Origin: Combretum micranthum
Lineage: Eukaryota > Streptophyta > Magnoliopsida > Myrtales > Combretaceae
Direction: 5' to 3'
NCBI GenBank assembly: GCA_024138025.1
Contig: JAMXBD010000111.1
Location: 868,001-932,000 of the forward strand
Length of the DNA stretch: 64,000 nucleotides
Below, piece after piece: positions 22,941 through 34,278 of this stretch (positions are counted from its first letter, which is position 1; every line of letters starts with the position of its first letter). Below the pieces are notes generated by a model, which was not told the DNA's origin, did no database searches, and saw nothing but the letters and a program-made list of their open reading frames with translations. Made by a program: the position numbers and the translations under genes.

Positions 22941-23751
22941 CAGAGGAATTCTTCCCACTAAGAAAAGATAAGAAAAAGGAGGAGGAATCTGATGAGAAAA
23001 CAGCATTGACCAAGATTATGAAGATAAGTGACTATAAGATTGCTGATCAACTCGCTAAAGTCCCGGCTCAAATATCCTTAATGGGTTTGTTAATGACTTC
23101 TGAAAAACACCGGGAGGCTCTCTTTAAGATACTCCAACAAATCAAGGTTCCCGAAGGTGTTGCTACTGAAACAATGGAACATGTAGTAAATTCGGTATTT
23201 GCTTTGGATCAAATCTCTTTCTCACCTGATGAGTTGGGAGCAGAAGGCACTCAACACACGAAGCCCCTATTCATAATGGCCAAATGTAATGGAATGATTG
23301 TAGCCCGAGTCCTCATCGATAATGGGTCGTCTTTGAATGTTTGTCCATTGGCTACTTTGAACTTACTTGGTATCGATGCATCTAACCTCCGGTCCAGTTC
23401 TACTATTGTTAGAGCTTTTGATGGATCAAGAGAGGCATATCAGGAGAAATAGACTTGGAAGTTACTATTGGCCCACAAGACTTTACTATTCCGTTCCAAG
23501 TTCTAGACATACCAAGATCATTCAATTTGTTACTTGGAAGGCCTTGGATTCACTCAGCTGGGGCAATACCGTCTAGTCTGCATCAGATGGTCAAGTTTAT
23601 AACAAATGGACAAATCGTTACGGTATTAGGAGAACAAGACCATGCTATCTTCAAAGACACTGCTATACCCTATATTGGCGAAGAAGGATCCGAAGACTTT
23701 GGTTTACAAATCTTTGAAGAAGCCAATATGATTCAAAAGAGGGACATTTAG
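22889..23751 (+). pseudogene. Ogre-like aspartic protease region
   Basis: Cuts the gag-pol polyprotein during particle maturation. The active-site motif is LIDNGSS (Asp codon at about 23318), a D-N-G-S-S version of the usual D-T/S-G that is common in plant Tat elements. It sits in the context IMAKCNGMIVARVLIDNGSS. Downstream are FTIPFQVLDI and LLLGRPWIHSAGAIPSSLHQ, a standard retropepsin end. One frame break occurs at about 23450 and another near 23750. Confidence 0.85.
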
Positions 23752-24002
23752 GGACATTTGGACTGGGATATGTCCTACTCCGGTTGAGATAGAAGAGATG
23801 AAAAAGAAAGCCCGAAAGAAGAAAGGAGAAGAATGGTATAATACCCCTATCGAGTCTCCAGATATCAAAGTCACATTCCCACAACCGGCTCATGTCCAGA
23901 AACCAGATACTGCATCGGTTCTGGAGCCTTCTTGCAGCTCCCGTCCAGTTCGGGAGTTGAATAATTGGTTCACTATCCCCTTAATAACTCTAGGGTTACC
24001 TT

Positions 24003-24173
24003 TGAGTAAGGGTTGAATTCATGAAGGGTTTTATGTTTTGTTTCTTTTATCAATTGCTCAAATGTACTCCATGAATCATAGTCATTAATAAAGATTCTTT
24101 GTTTCTTTCATCTCTTTTCTCTTTTCTCTCACATTTCTTCGTTTTTCTCTTTCTTTACCTTGTTTTTTTTCAG
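24003..24173 (+). other. Candidate intron between protease and RT
   Basis: A long pyrimidine tract (24100-24170) ends in TTTTTTTTCAG at 24173, a textbook acceptor, and stop codons fill all frames before it. Ogre elements are known to remove an intron at this place to join gag-pro with RT. The donor is uncertain: candidates lie around 23990-24015, but none is a strong consensus. Confidence 0.5.
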
Positions 24174-25254
24174 ATCTGATGATAATGGTGAAAGTAAGAG
24201 ATATCTTGCGCCGATAGATAACGAAAATACTGATATCATTTCTAACCCTAATGAGTTAGTCGTTGAACATGACATTAGTGATCACACTGGGATAGAGAAA
24301 AGTTGGCAAAAATATGAACAAGGCAGAATTGAGATCAGTGAACCTACAGAAGTAGTGAATTGGAACTGAAGATGAGCCTAAAAATTTGAAAATAGGCACC
24401 ACCTTATCCGCTGAGCAACGAGAAAGATTGATAAGATTATTGACTGATTACTTAGACGTGTTTGCATGGTCCTACGAAGATATGCCTGGTTTGGATACCT
24501 CTATAGTGGTTCATAAATTACCAACTAAAGCAGATATCAAACCAAAGAAGCAAAAATTAAGACGATTTAGACCAGATATCTTGCTCAAGATTAAAGAAGA
24601 AGTAAAGAAATTGTTGGAAGTCGGTTTTATAGAGGTATCCGATTATCCTGAATGGGTGGCTAATGTGGTCCGGTACTTAAAAAGAATGGAAAGGTTAGAG
24701 TTTGTGTAGACTTTCGCGATTTAAACCAAGCCACCAAAGATAATTTCCCCTTACCTCACATAGATGTCTTGGTGGATAATACGGCTAGAAACCATCTATT
24801 TTCATTCATGGATGGCTTTTCGGGATATAATCAGATTAAAATGGCAGAAGAGGATAAAACTAAGACAACCTTCATTACTACTTGGGGAACATTCTGCTAC
24901 AAAGTCATGCCTTTCGGCCTTAAAAACGCCGGGGCAACATATCAAAGGGCGATGGTCACCTTGTTTCATGACATGATGCATCAAGAAGTCGAAGTATATG
25001 TAGATGATATGATTGCTAAGTCTAAGGAAGATGAGGATCATGTGGAAATATTGAGGAAATTATTTGATAGATTACGGAAATTCCATCTTAAGTTGAATCC
25101 CGAAAAGTGTACATTTGGGGTGACCTCAGGGAAGTTGTTGGGATTCGTAGTCAGTCAACAAGGAATAGAAGTTGACCCGATAAAGTTAAAGCCATACTTG
25201 AATTACCTCCCCCGAAGACGATCAAAGAGGTCAGGGGCATATTGGGACGCTTGA
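24174..25254 (+). pseudogene. Ogre-like reverse transcriptase
   Basis: RNA-dependent DNA polymerase of the element. After a variable N-terminal part (24174-24385), the region LSAEQRERLIRLLTDYLDVF leads into the RT domain. VCVDFRDLNQATKDNFPLPH lies near 24706-24765, FMDGFSGYNQIKM near 24807-24845, TTWGTFCYKVMPFGLKNAGA at 24880-24940, and the catalytic YVDD at 24997-25008. Frame breaks occur near 24360, 24690 and 25225, each of one-base type. The catalytic residues themselves are intact. Confidence 0.92.
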
Positions 25255-25775
25255 ATTACATTGCTCGGTTTATATCTCAATTAACCGACAAATGTCGCCC
25301 TCTATTCAGATTGTTGAGGAAAAATGCAGCTATTGATTGGGATAAAGATTGTCAAGAAGCATTTGATGAAATCAAGCAATATCTGATGAATCCACCAGTG
25401 TTAGTAGCACCAACACCTGGTCGCCCTCTTTTCCTATATTTGACGGTACTTCCTGAATCAATGGGAGGTATGCTTGGACAGAAAGATGAAGATGGGAAAG
25501 AACGGGCTATTTACTATTTGAGTAAGAAATTCACTGAAGGAGAACAGAAGTATACTGAAGTGGAAAGAACCTGTTGTGCCGTGGTGTGGATCATGCACAG
25601 ACTGAGACAATATACATTGTATTATTCTATCGAGCTTTATACGAAACATGATCCGTTGAAGTATTTGGCTCAGAAACCAGGGTTGATTGGGAGAATTTCC
25701 AAATGGCAGATGTTGTTATCAGAATTTGATATCACTTATGTGAATCAAAACTCAGTTAAAGGTCAAGCACTGTAG
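25242..25775 (+). pseudogene. First RNase H domain, degenerate
   Basis: It follows RT directly and keeps GRLNYIARFISQLTDKCRPL, then LFLYLTVLPESMGGMLGQKD and YYLSKKFTEGEQKYTEVER. Where active Ty3/gypsy RNase H has the first catalytic Asp (Y-T/S-D-A-S), this protein reads YLTVLPES, so that Asp is missing. In the Tat lineage the original RNase H is known to be worn down and its task taken over by a second domain, which follows here. The frame ends at a break at about 25772. Confidence 0.85.
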
Positions 25776-25807
25776 ATCAACTAGCCGAAAACCCGGTTGA
25801 AGATAGT

Positions 25808-26521
25808 GTGATTGATGGAGAAGCTCAATTCCCGGATGAAGGCATATTGCTGGCAGATTCAGATAAAGAATCAGAACAGTCTACTCCTAAATGGAAGTTA
25901 TACTTTGATGGAGCAGCTAATGTATGCGGATGTGGAATTGGGGCAGTCTTAATATCACCAGATGGTAAACAATACCCCGCTTCAGCAAGATTGACTTTCC
26001 CTTATACTAATAATGTGGCAGAATACGAGGCTTGCATCATGGGCCTCAAGATGGCACTTGACATGGAAATAGATGATCTTGAAGTATATGGAGACTCCTC
26101 TCTCATCATCTTTCAAACACGAGGAGAATACAAGACGAAGGATGCAAAATTGGTGCCTTATCATCAATACTTACTAGAATTGGCACGGAAATTCAAAGAA
26201 ATATCATTCACTTATATGCCAAGAAACCAAAACCAGTTCGCGGATGCATTAGCCACATTAGCATCTATGATTCAAATCACTGATGGAGTTGAGATCCAGC
26301 CCTTAAAGGTTCGCATTGAGGAAGAACCGGCATTTTGCTTGAATACCGAGGAAGTCCCAAGGAAAGATCCCTGGTATGCTAATATCAAAGAATTCCTCCA
26401 AGATGGCAAATACCCTGAAAATGCTTCAACTAAGGAGCGAAGAACACTAAGACGCTTAGCAGTTCATTTCATGCTCAGTGGTAATACATTATACAAAAAA
26501 TCATTTGATACTACTCTTTGA
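25808..26521 (+). pseudogene. Second, archaeal-type RNase H domain
   Basis: Degrades RNA in RNA-DNA hybrids during reverse transcription. Open over 237 codons. The catalytic series is present: Asp in LYFDGAAN, Glu in NVAEYEACIMGL, Asp in EVYGDSSLI and Asp in FADALATLASM. This is the additional RNase H that defines the dual-RNase-H Tat/Ogre clade. It continues into the integrase linker (DPWYANIKEFLQDGKYP). A frame break follows near 26515. Confidence 0.9.
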
Positions 26522-27600
26522 GATGCGTAGATGAGGCGGAAGCAGATATGTTGATGAGGAAGTCCATGAAGGGATATGTGGACCTCACATGAATGGATAT
26601 ATGCTAGCTAAAAAGATTATGAGGATGGGTTACTTCTGGATAACTATGGAATCAGATTGTATTAAACACGTGAGACATTGCCACTTGTGCCAATATACTC
26701 CAACAAGATGAATGCTCCTCCTAAAGAATTGCAGTCATTATCTTCACCTTGGCCCTTCTCAATGTGGGGTATGGACATGATAGGACCAATTTCGCCAAAA
26801 GCCTCAAATGGTCACCGATTTATATTAGTGGCGATCGACTATTTTACTAAATGGGTTGAAGCATTCTCATACGCTAATGTTACCAAAGGAGTAGTTGTCA
26901 AGTTCATCAAGAGAGATATCATAGCCAGATATGGAGTCCCTGATACAATCATTACAGACAATGGTACCAATTTGAATAACAAATTAATGTCTGAATTGTG
27001 CCAAAACTTTGGATCAAACATCGGAACTCTACCCCATATCGACCTCAGATGAATGGGGCAGTTGAAGCGCCAACAAGAACATCAGGAAAATAATAGAGAA
27101 AATGGCTATCACTTACAAAGATTGGCACGAGATGCTACCCTTTGCACTCATGGCCTATCGAACATCCATAGAGTATCAACAGGGGCAACCCCTATTCATT
27201 AGTATATGGAGAAGCAGTTTTGCCAGTTGAAGTTGAAATTCCATCACTCAGAATATTAGCAGAAACCGAATTGAATGAAGCTGAATGGGTAAATAGGATT
27301 GATCAGTTAAATCTCATTGATGAAAGGAGGATGACCGCCTTATATCATGGTCAGCTTTACCAGCAAAGAATCGCTCGAGCATTCAATAAGAAAGTTCGCC
27401 CGAGAAATTTCAAGAAGGAGACTTAGTCTTGAGAAAAGTACTCCCGAATGTTCAAGATCCTAGAGGAAAGTTTACTCCTAATTACGAAGGACCATATGTA
27501 GTAAAGGGTGCTGCCTGGTGGTGCACTAATTTTGACTAGAGTGGATGGTCCAGATTTGAAAGACCCTGTAAATTCTGATGCGGTCAAGTTGTACTACTCT
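26522..27600 (+). pseudogene. Ogre-like integrase, frameshifted
   Basis: Joins the cDNA to the host chromosome. An H-H-C-C zinc finger (CHLC near 26680-26695) precedes the catalytic core. The core has Asp in WGMDMIGPIS, Asp in TIITDNGTNLNNKL, and the expected Glu just after the break near 27003. After several further breaks (27070, 27160-27190, 27420, 27515) the C-terminal part reads LRKVLPNVQDPRGKFTPNYE and stops at about 27601. No chromodomain is visible, as expected for the Tat group. As assembled it is not functional. Confidence 0.88.
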
Positions 27601-29288
27601 TGAGAAATTAATGAAAATTCTATCAAGTTCAGAAATGTGTTGACTACTTTGTCTATGTGTGATCTAATTTTGTTATCTATCGACAAAAAGATATCTCTAG
27701 CGGTCCCCAATCATCAGATCAGTCATTGACCATTCACTTCAATTGATAAGCTTTCTTTCATCCTTATATCTCTCAAAATTTTTAAAACATGAGTGTACGT
27801 GAGAGAGAGATTTGAGCAATTGATAAAGTTATAAAAACATTCTAATACTTTGAGATTTGATCTTTTCTTAAAGAAATACCTATTTCAGACCAAACATAAG
27901 AAGTCGATAAGTTCAAGCTGCAAAGTAAGGGAGATACAAAGAACCATCTCTGTATGTTCCGATCAAGACCATCAAAAGAATCCAATTACCATCAAAAGAC
28001 AAACAGAGATACTCAATTCAAAGGATAGCCACTGTGAAGAGCTCTAGCCTGACGGAATAAACCTAGTGATGAGCGGACTTCACCAAGTGGTCTGACAAGT
28101 TTAGAAGCTTCTATAAGAATCTGGTAAGTTTTGAAAAAAAAAAATGAATGAAAAATGAAAATGAATATATTGCTAGAATTAAGTTTTTCAGGAAATTAGC
28201 TCTAGAAGCCATGCGAAACATGAGAAAATCAAGATCTCAGGACATGAGATTTGGGGATCAGAACATGAGACCCAGTTCAAAGAATGCATAACCAAATCAA
28301 ATGCCAGCTCAAGGAGCGCGTTTGAACCAAATCAGAGGCCAGCTCAAGGGCGCCTATCCACATCAAGTGCCAGCTCAAGGAGCGTGCTTGAATCAAATCT
28401 AAGACAAATGCTAGCTCAAGGAGCGCTTATCCAAATCAGGTGCCAGCTCAAGGGAGCGTGCCTAAACCAAATCAAATGCTAGCTCAAGGAGCGCCTATCC
28501 ACATCAAGTGCCAGCTCAAGGAGCGTGCTTGAATCAAATATAAGACAAATGCTAGCTCAAGGAGCGCTATCCAAATCAGGTGCCAGCTCAAGGAGCGCCT
28601 AAACCAAATCAAATGCTAGCTCAAGGAGCGCTTATCCAAATCAAGTGCCAGCTCAAGAAGCGGCTTGTATCAAATATAAATCATAGGCTAGCTCAAGGAG
28701 CGTCTATCCAAATCAAATGCCAGCTCAAGGAGCGCGCTTGAACCAAATCAAATGCTAGCTCAAGGAGCGCTTATCTAAATTAGGTGCCAGCTCAAAGAGC
28801 GCGCTTGTATCAAATGAGACAAATGTTAGCACAAGAAGCAATCCAATTCAAAAGGCAGTTCAGAACATGAAGCATATCCGCAGAACATGTGAAACGTTTC
28901 AAGAGTCTTTTCAAGCTTAAGGATCGCAAGCTCAGTGGAGCGCCTTCCTTCTTTGCTTTCAAGCTTAAGGATCGCTAGCTCAGAGGAGCGCCATCCTTCT
29001 CTTCAAGAACATGAATCATTTCTATTCGAGAAACAACTTCATCTCTGCTCAAGAAACAATTCTATCTCCGTTCAGAAAATGACCTCTTTTCAATAAGGAC
29101 TCAGTACATGAGACCTGAATCAAAGGATGGTTCAGTACATGAAGCATCCTTGCCCAAGAAGTGATTCAATAAGCATATCAGAACATGAAAAGCTCTCATC
29201 CCGCTCAAGAAGTGGGAATTCCAAATGAGGTAAAGTCAAAATGAGGTCTACTTTATCTTTGTGATAAGGTTTTGACAAACCTCATCAC
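27601..29288 (+). other. Long 3' untranslated region of the Ogre-like element
   Basis: About 1.7 kb without coding signal between the integrase stop and the PPT. It holds a 16-unit minisatellite at 28290-28845 and two larger repeats at about 28908-29005. Words like CAGAACATGA recur at 28258, 28860, 28867 and 29185. Long, repeat-rich 3' UTRs are known in Ogre elements and can seed satellite DNA. Confidence 0.7.
28290..28845 (+). repeat. Dimeric minisatellite, about 16 units of ~34 bp
   Basis: Each unit carries a (C/T)AGCTCAAGGAGCG core followed by a spacer ending near AAATCAA. Cores start near 28303, 28332, 28371, 28412, 28443, 28477, 28511, 28552, 28582, 28616, 28647, 28688, 28720, 28754, 28788 and 28826. 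Through most of the array CCAGCTC and CTAGCTC cores alternate, giving a ~70-bp higher-order dimer. Two related CGC(A/T)AGCTCAG(A/T)GGAGCGCC units follow at 28930-29000. Confidence 0.85.
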
Positions 29289-29301
29289 AAAGAGGGGCAG
29301 C
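29289..29301 (+). other. Polypurine tract
   Basis: AAAGAGGGGCAGC abuts the 3' LTR start. It is the primer for plus-strand synthesis. Confidence 0.75.
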
Positions 29302-30066
29302 TGTAGACATCTCATTTTGACATTTTTTGTCAAAATAAATACTTAGTTTAGTATATATATAATTAAATAATTGAATTTTGCAAATTAAATATTAAAGCTA
29401 GGAATGAAAATTAGAAAAAAAAAATCAATTTAATAGAAATAAATATATGGATGTAATATGGATAATTAATAGTATAATGTAATTTCGGAAATTGTAAAAA
29501 AAAAAAAAATTACTGTTCATCGTCTCCTACCTCCGGCCGCCCGAGGGGCGTTTTCAAGTCTATTTTTGACCCGTTTTTTTACAAATAAATACATATTTTG
29601 AAAATAGGCGCGGAGTAGTTTATATTGGTATAAAATTTGTTGTTTTCATCAAGAGAAAGGGTTTCAAATTTGAATTCAAAATTAAAAAAAACTCGTTTTT
29701 TAGCTTCCGAAAAAAAGGCAAAATCCGAGATTTTCGTTGTTTAACATTCAAAATCTAACGGTAATGATAGCTATTTTCATGTTAATGACAACTAATTAAT
29801 AGTTGTAATTTGTTTTTCGGATTAGAATAAAAAAGCCCTAATTTTAGATCTATAAATAGAGGAAGAAGAAAAGACGAAGAGGAAGAAAAAAAAAATCAAA
29901 TAGTATTCGAATATAGGAGTTGAAATCTGCAGCTGTGGCCGAATCGATTGGAATCCATCGTCGGAGTGTCGTTGTTGCCGACGTTCCCTTGCGCACGTTC
30001 CCTTCCCAGAATTCCAGAATTCTCCACGCGCGTCTCATTGTCCTCCTGCAGGTAAGTTTCTAATCC

Positions 30067-30122
<56 letters not shown>

Positions 30123-31636
30123 TAATAATAATATTATGACATTAAAAATAGGAAAATAAAAAATAAGAAAAATGAAAATAATTAGTATATGATTATATTT
30201 TCAAATTTTATTATGAATATATTGTGTTTTTTTTAAAAAAAAAATTCAAAATATGTTAAATTAGTATTAGTTTGAATCATGATAGTATAGTCATTAATTA
30301 GTTTTTTGTCAATAAATGAAATTGTCTTGTTCTAAAAATATTAATTTGAAAATTAGGATTTAATTTGTCATGATATAATTTTTTATCGTTCTATCTTTTT
30401 GCATTAATTAGTTATGATTTTGTTTTCTTGTGATAAAATTGATTTTTTTTTATATATCCTGTTAGGTATGTGTTCATGGAATTACATTAAGATCTTGTTA
30501 TTGATAATATAAATATAATCATGTCCTAATCATAAGGAATATATGAAATTTTTTTTTAGAGTTCTAGGTTTACAATATTTGAATTTATGAAATCATGTAT
30601 GATGATTAGTCATTAATATTTCTTTTATGCCATGATATAGTGATGATCTTGATTGTAATAATATTGAATTTTATGATTTCATCATATATGAAACCACATT
30701 GAAATCGTGCCTTTCGTAATGTAATTTCAATGATATATAAATCTTGATTATGCATGATATTGCTTTGTTGAAATTAGTTTGTTGAATATTGATATTCCCT
30801 ATAATTTTTATTCTTGATGATGGTATAATCAATTGATATGCATGATATGTGGTTATGATTTCTTGTTCAAAATTTTGTCACCTAGAAAAATCCGATTTTC
30901 CATAAAATTACTAAAACCTAACTTGATAGATTTAGAGTTCATGTTAAAAGATATGTATTTTTTTTATAAAATTAACAAACTTAATGAACTTTAAGCGAAA
31001 AGATTTCGAAAAATTTTAATATTAACCAACAAACTAAATTTTTCTAAAAGAACTACATATGGTCTGATCCCGATTAGCGGGTACGTAGGCACCTAAATGG
31101 GCGACTTAAAATATGTTAAAAATTATTTTTGTGAATTTATTTGATTTGTTTAGTTTAGAGTATATGAATATTGATAAAATTTGATAAGATTTGATTAATT
31201 TAAATATTTTGAGTTTTTAGATTATATATGATTATCGATTGGAATTTGATTAGTATTTTTGGGCATATTAGACATATGTTTAGTTAATTAGATTTGATAG
31301 ATAGTTTAGATTTTGAAATTAGGGTTTAAAAGAAAGCAATTTAAATATGGAAAGTTAAAGTGGTAACCGTTTAGGTTTTAATAGGTTAGCCCCCGAAATC
31401 AAGTTAATTTCTGTTTCTCATTTTCAAAAATGATTTTTTCGCAGATCAGTAGCAAAACCAAAATCAACCTACCCATTGGTTTTGGTTTATTTTTTCTCGA
31501 CTTTAGTCGAGTAGCGACTCCAAAATATTTTAGAAATTCAAAATTTCCTTTAATTCTTAGTCGAGGATTCGTATTGAATGGGTTAGGGTTTAGTACGAAT
31601 CGGATTAAAGGAAATCGAGAAAAACCAGGCTCGACA
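29302..31636 (+). repeat. 3' LTR of Ogre-like element
   Basis: Near-identical to 16615-18928, with the same TATA box, donor, acceptor and hairpins. The (AAT)n run is longer here (about 30064-30135). Followed by the TGTAT duplication. Confidence 0.93.
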
Positions 31637-31641
31637 TGTAT
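31637..31641. repeat. Target site duplication TGTAT (right)
   Basis: Exact match to 16610-16614. Confidence 0.92.
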
Positions 31642-33879
31642 GTTTAAAATATGTTTAATTTGTGTCTTTATTAAGTAATATTTGACAGACATATATTTTA
31701 ATAACGAGATAACAATAGATAATTGACTAAAAATTAGTAAAATCTAAAGATACATCATTAAATTATAAAAAATTATTAAAAATTAAAAGTTCATGCATAT
31801 AAGTGAATTATGTTGTTAAGCATTTTTGTACAATGCTATACACACCAAATGCAGATAAGTGAATTATGTTGTTAAGCATTTTTTATAACGTGCTATCCAA
31901 TTCCTTTTATCCTGCCAAGTTCGTGTTATTAAAATACAAATATTATTATCTGAATAAAGTTCTACAAATGAGCAACTCCAAACTACTTTCGGCTTAAATT
32001 TCTCCTTCCACAATTGACTTAAGACTAATTCACTTCACACTACGTTTGTTGTTGTATACAGTTTCAAGAGTTGCAAACAAGTTGAACTACTCAAGCTTGG
32101 CTTATTTCAAGTTCGACTTATAAACAGACTTGTTAAAAGTCTCAAACCAAGCTCATGAATAAGCTCATTTAATGTATATAATAATATATTAATATGATAT
32201 TATAAATAATTATTATATTAATTTAATATTATAAATAATTAAAAATATAATTATATACATAAACGAAATCGAGCTTGTACATTTTAAGTTCATTAAGACC
32301 CCAATTTAGCTCAAGCCCATTAAGTTTATAAACTAGTCGAGCCCGAAGGCCCCAAACCTGCAAAAGCTCGACTCATTTGTAGCCCTAATAAGTCTAACTT
32401 CAATAAATTCACTAATGTTTATGAGCTTGTAGTTGAATAATCATTAGTTTAAAAATCTACATTCAATATCGTAATTTTAATTGTAAAAAAAAAAAAAATA
32501 CTACATCGAGCCATCTAATTGTATTATATTATTTGTTAATACTTTATGCAATAGGGTTGAAACAATTGTAATATGAAGAATGTAATTATTATTTATTGAG
32601 TATTAATTATAAAAAATTAGCAATTCAATGGAATTTATTTGGTTAAATATAATATTGGAATAAATGAATATTTTTATGAAAAAGAAAGAAAAATGTTCTT
32701 AAAGAAAAATAAAAAGAATGATATTTAAGTAATAAATACATTTTAAAAAATGAATTAGCACTTATGAGATTCAAACTAATACCTCATCATTATAAAACCA
32801 GATACTTAATCCCTCATCTATGCCTAATGTGCCATATTTTACTTTTAAAGATTTTGAAAGGAAGCGCGGACACTTTCGTCTCTGAATGTACTGAAACCAT
32901 GGTTTTGCAATGAGATTGCATTATAATTTAAATTATTAACATGAGCTGAAATGAATTAATATGGAAAATATAAGAACACTATAAAAGAATGTAACGGAGA
33001 AAAATTTAATTGAAACATAAAGTTTTCAAAACTTGGTACCGTTTATACTAAACAAATGAAGTAATTTTGTAATAGCATCCATTGATAATATAATTTATGA
33101 TGTATGTTAATATGAGAAATATGTGATCGAAAAACATGCTGTTAAATTGTTGAAAAGTATAAGATTTGATAGATATATTATAATAGATATTAGTAAAATC
33201 AAGGAGGTTATCTAAAAGAATCTATATTATATAAAAATATAGTAAGGAATTTCATAACTTTCATAAGACGTACATTGTAAGATGGTTTTTGATGTTATAA
33301 AATAGGTTCAGATTCCAAAATTTAGGTACCAATGCTTATCGAATAAGGTATTTGCATGCTCAAATATTAGGATTGCAAATAAGATAAATTACTTTGTAAG
33401 TTATTTGAGTTCAAACTTGGCTCCTTTCCTAATGATATTTAGACAATCATCTTAATAATCAACTTATAAAATGTATTCATATACCGCTTTAATGTGAATA
33501 TTGGCGCCCTCATTAGATACAATTAACGATGTTGGAATGTTATGGCTAAAGACTTATCCTATATTTGATAATTAGCATATATGAATGTTATGACTTGCAT
33601 AGATATTGATGGAGACAGTGGACGAAAATAAAACAATTCCCTCTTACAATTTTTACGAAGTTTTTTAATAAATTAAAATGTAGATAAAGAAAAAAAATTA
33701 TAAAAAGGGTAAATATGACAATTGATATCTAAACTATAACCTTAAATTAAATAATTAAGTTGTTGCATTCGAAGAAACTCTCTTTTACGGTGTGTATTTG
33801 TATTACTTTACATAGGATATGGATTTGAGAACATAGATGGGGATGGAGAGTAAGAACAACTCAATGGACTATTAGATAA
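31642..33879. other. AT-rich intergenic DNA between two retrotransposons
   Basis: No gene is seen. The stretch is about three-quarters A+T with TA-rich runs. A patch at about 32070-32395 with repeated AAGCTC/GAGCTT words and ending GTAGCCCTAATAAG resembles a worn non-autonomous hAT-like transposon, at low confidence. A short direct repeat (AAGTGAATTATGTTGTTAAG) occurs at 31800 and 31857. Confidence 0.45.
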
Positions 33880-34264
33880 TGTTGGATTTTCTCCGATAAT
33901 TTTGGTAACAACAGATAGTGGTCCATGATCCCACAATATCAAGAACGTGAATAATGCTCTTCCAATGTTCGAGAGCGGTTAACTACATCCTCACAACTGA
34001 CTCATTGATGGACCGAGTCAATATATATATCATCTTCGGAGGTCCTTTAGCCTACTCTCGTTCTTTTAAAAATTACACCATCAATATTGAGGGAGAAAGG
34101 TTTAGAAGCACTAAACCGAAATAAAAAACTAACCGTTATTGAATATCATTTTCATCTTGTTTGAATGGCTGGAGGTATGTGATTCGTTCCTTTTTTGCTT
34201 CCGCGTTAATTTTTATTGTGTTCATATGGTTATTGAACATGTTGAGACAAATTTGCGAATGACA
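33880..34264 (+). repeat. 5' LTR of copia element
   Basis: Starts TGTTGG, ends GACA, followed by TTTGGTATCAAAGC. Matches 39986-40363. Confidence 0.88.
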
Positions 34265-34266
34265 TT

Positions 34267-34278
34267 TGGTATCAAAGC
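34267..34278 (+). other. Primer binding site, initiator tRNA-Met type
   Basis: TGGTATCAAAGC lies two bases after the LTR end. It is the common copia primer site, with one change from TGGTATCAGAGC. Confidence 0.8.

Larger units (their letters stand above)
16615..31636 (+). mobile_element. Ogre/Tat-type Ty3/gypsy LTR retrotransposon, structurally complete (15.0 kb)
   Basis: The element has two near-identical LTRs (2314 and 2335 bp) beginning TGTAGACATC and ending GGCTCGACA, a TGTAT target duplication, a PBS for a tRNA-Arg-like primer and a purine-rich PPT. Gene order is ORF1, gag, protease, RT, RNase H, a second (archaeal-type) RNase H and integrase, with no chromodomain seen. An extra ORF before gag, dual RNase H, a likely intron before RT, a tRNA-Arg PBS and a repeat-bearing 3' UTR are the known marks of the Tat/Ogre lineage. 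LTR substitutions look to be near 1 percent by eye, so the insertion is recent. Reading frames are broken by many single-base losses, so as assembled it encodes no intact polyprotein. Confidence 0.93.

Noticed and set aside
31399..31692. 97-codon minus frame at the 3' LTR end
   Set aside because: Lies in U5 of the LTR and crosses the element border into flanking DNA. No family match and not expected to be coding.
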